A stretch of 64,000 bases of DNA from Pelagicoccus albus. GTDB lineage: Bacteria > Verrucomicrobiota > Verrucomicrobiia > Opitutales > Opitutaceae. The translations under genes were made by a program, and so were the position numbers. Below are positions 63,942 to 64,000 of this stretch, one piece after another (position 1 is the first letter of the stretch; every line of letters starts with the position of its first letter). Location: positions 377,001-441,000 of the forward strand of contig NZ_JACHVC010000012.1 in NCBI RefSeq assembly GCF_014230145.1. The letters are read 5' to 3'. The notes under the pieces were generated by a model. It saw nothing but the letters and a program-made list of their open reading frames with translations, ran no database searches and was not told the origin of the DNA.

Positions 63942-64000
63942 ACCAAATTAAACGTATCCTCTTTTCAGATACTTTGAGATTGTATCCAAAACCAAATCGA

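Overview
The window looks like chromosomal DNA of a Verrucomicrobiota bacterium, most likely an Opitutia-type marine relative of Pelagicoccus or Coraliomargarita. That placement is inferred from gene style and was not checked against any database. The supporting signs are a chlamydia-like class Ic ribonucleotide reductase with a three-ATP-cone large subunit, a GldA/GldF/GldG + DUF4340 + AsmA-like envelope cluster, many secreted proteins carrying a short 'S-x-D-L-x-x-W ... F-x-R' module, FG-GAP and TPR proteins, and DUF3500. No tRNA, rRNA, CRISPR array or complete insertion sequence was seen.

Layout. 0-8.4 kb: a transglutaminase membrane protein cut by the left edge, a DMT exporter, a secreted protein with six Cys-Gly-His repeats plus TPRs, an MscS channel, an SDR protein without its catalytic Tyr, and a DUF4174 protein. 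8.4-13 kb: an AttEFGH-like operon (ATPase, large FtsX-type permease, CrtC/AttH-like protein) with 4-base overlaps. 13-18 kb: a small unknown protein, an FG-GAP lipoprotein with a TPR partner, and a hybrid histidine kinase. 18.2-21.2 kb: larE-larB-larC for the nickel-pincer cofactor, followed by an unlisted 59-residue membrane peptide and a strong terminator; no larA is present. 21.3-23.7 kb: a BamE-like protein and a BlaI/BlaR1-type pair with an operator-like palindrome. 23.8-26.7 kb: three-subunit proton-translocating transhydrogenase. 26.8-29.8 kb: an SSS symporter, a small secreted protein and a GcvR-like ACT protein. 29.9-38 kb: the ABC/Gld/DUF4340/AsmA-like cluster. 38.4-43.1 kb: two NrdR boxes, nrdB and nrdA.

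43.2-45.2 kb is a two-gene restriction-modification island (C5 methyltransferase plus probable PD-(D/E)XK nuclease) that reads AT-richer than its flanks. 45.2-58.2 kb is accessory in character: long gaps and a series of exported proteins (a lipoprotein-like protein, a beta-helix-like protein, a DUF3500/EF-hand pair, a GH-A-like hydrolase, two small secreted proteins), a STAS-like protein and a GMC oxidoreductase. 58.3-64 kb returns to housekeeping and metabolic genes: a membrane protein, a GH43 enzyme, PPK2, a GT2 glycosyltransferase, and a tandem-ACT protein overlapping a Rossmann-like protein.

The strongest points for follow-up are the NrdB with Leu at the radical-Tyr position together with its triple-cone NrdA and paired NrdR boxes, the Cys-Gly-His repeat protein, the lar operon with its His-containing micro-protein, the R-M pair, and the secreted module shared across the 48-56 kb region.
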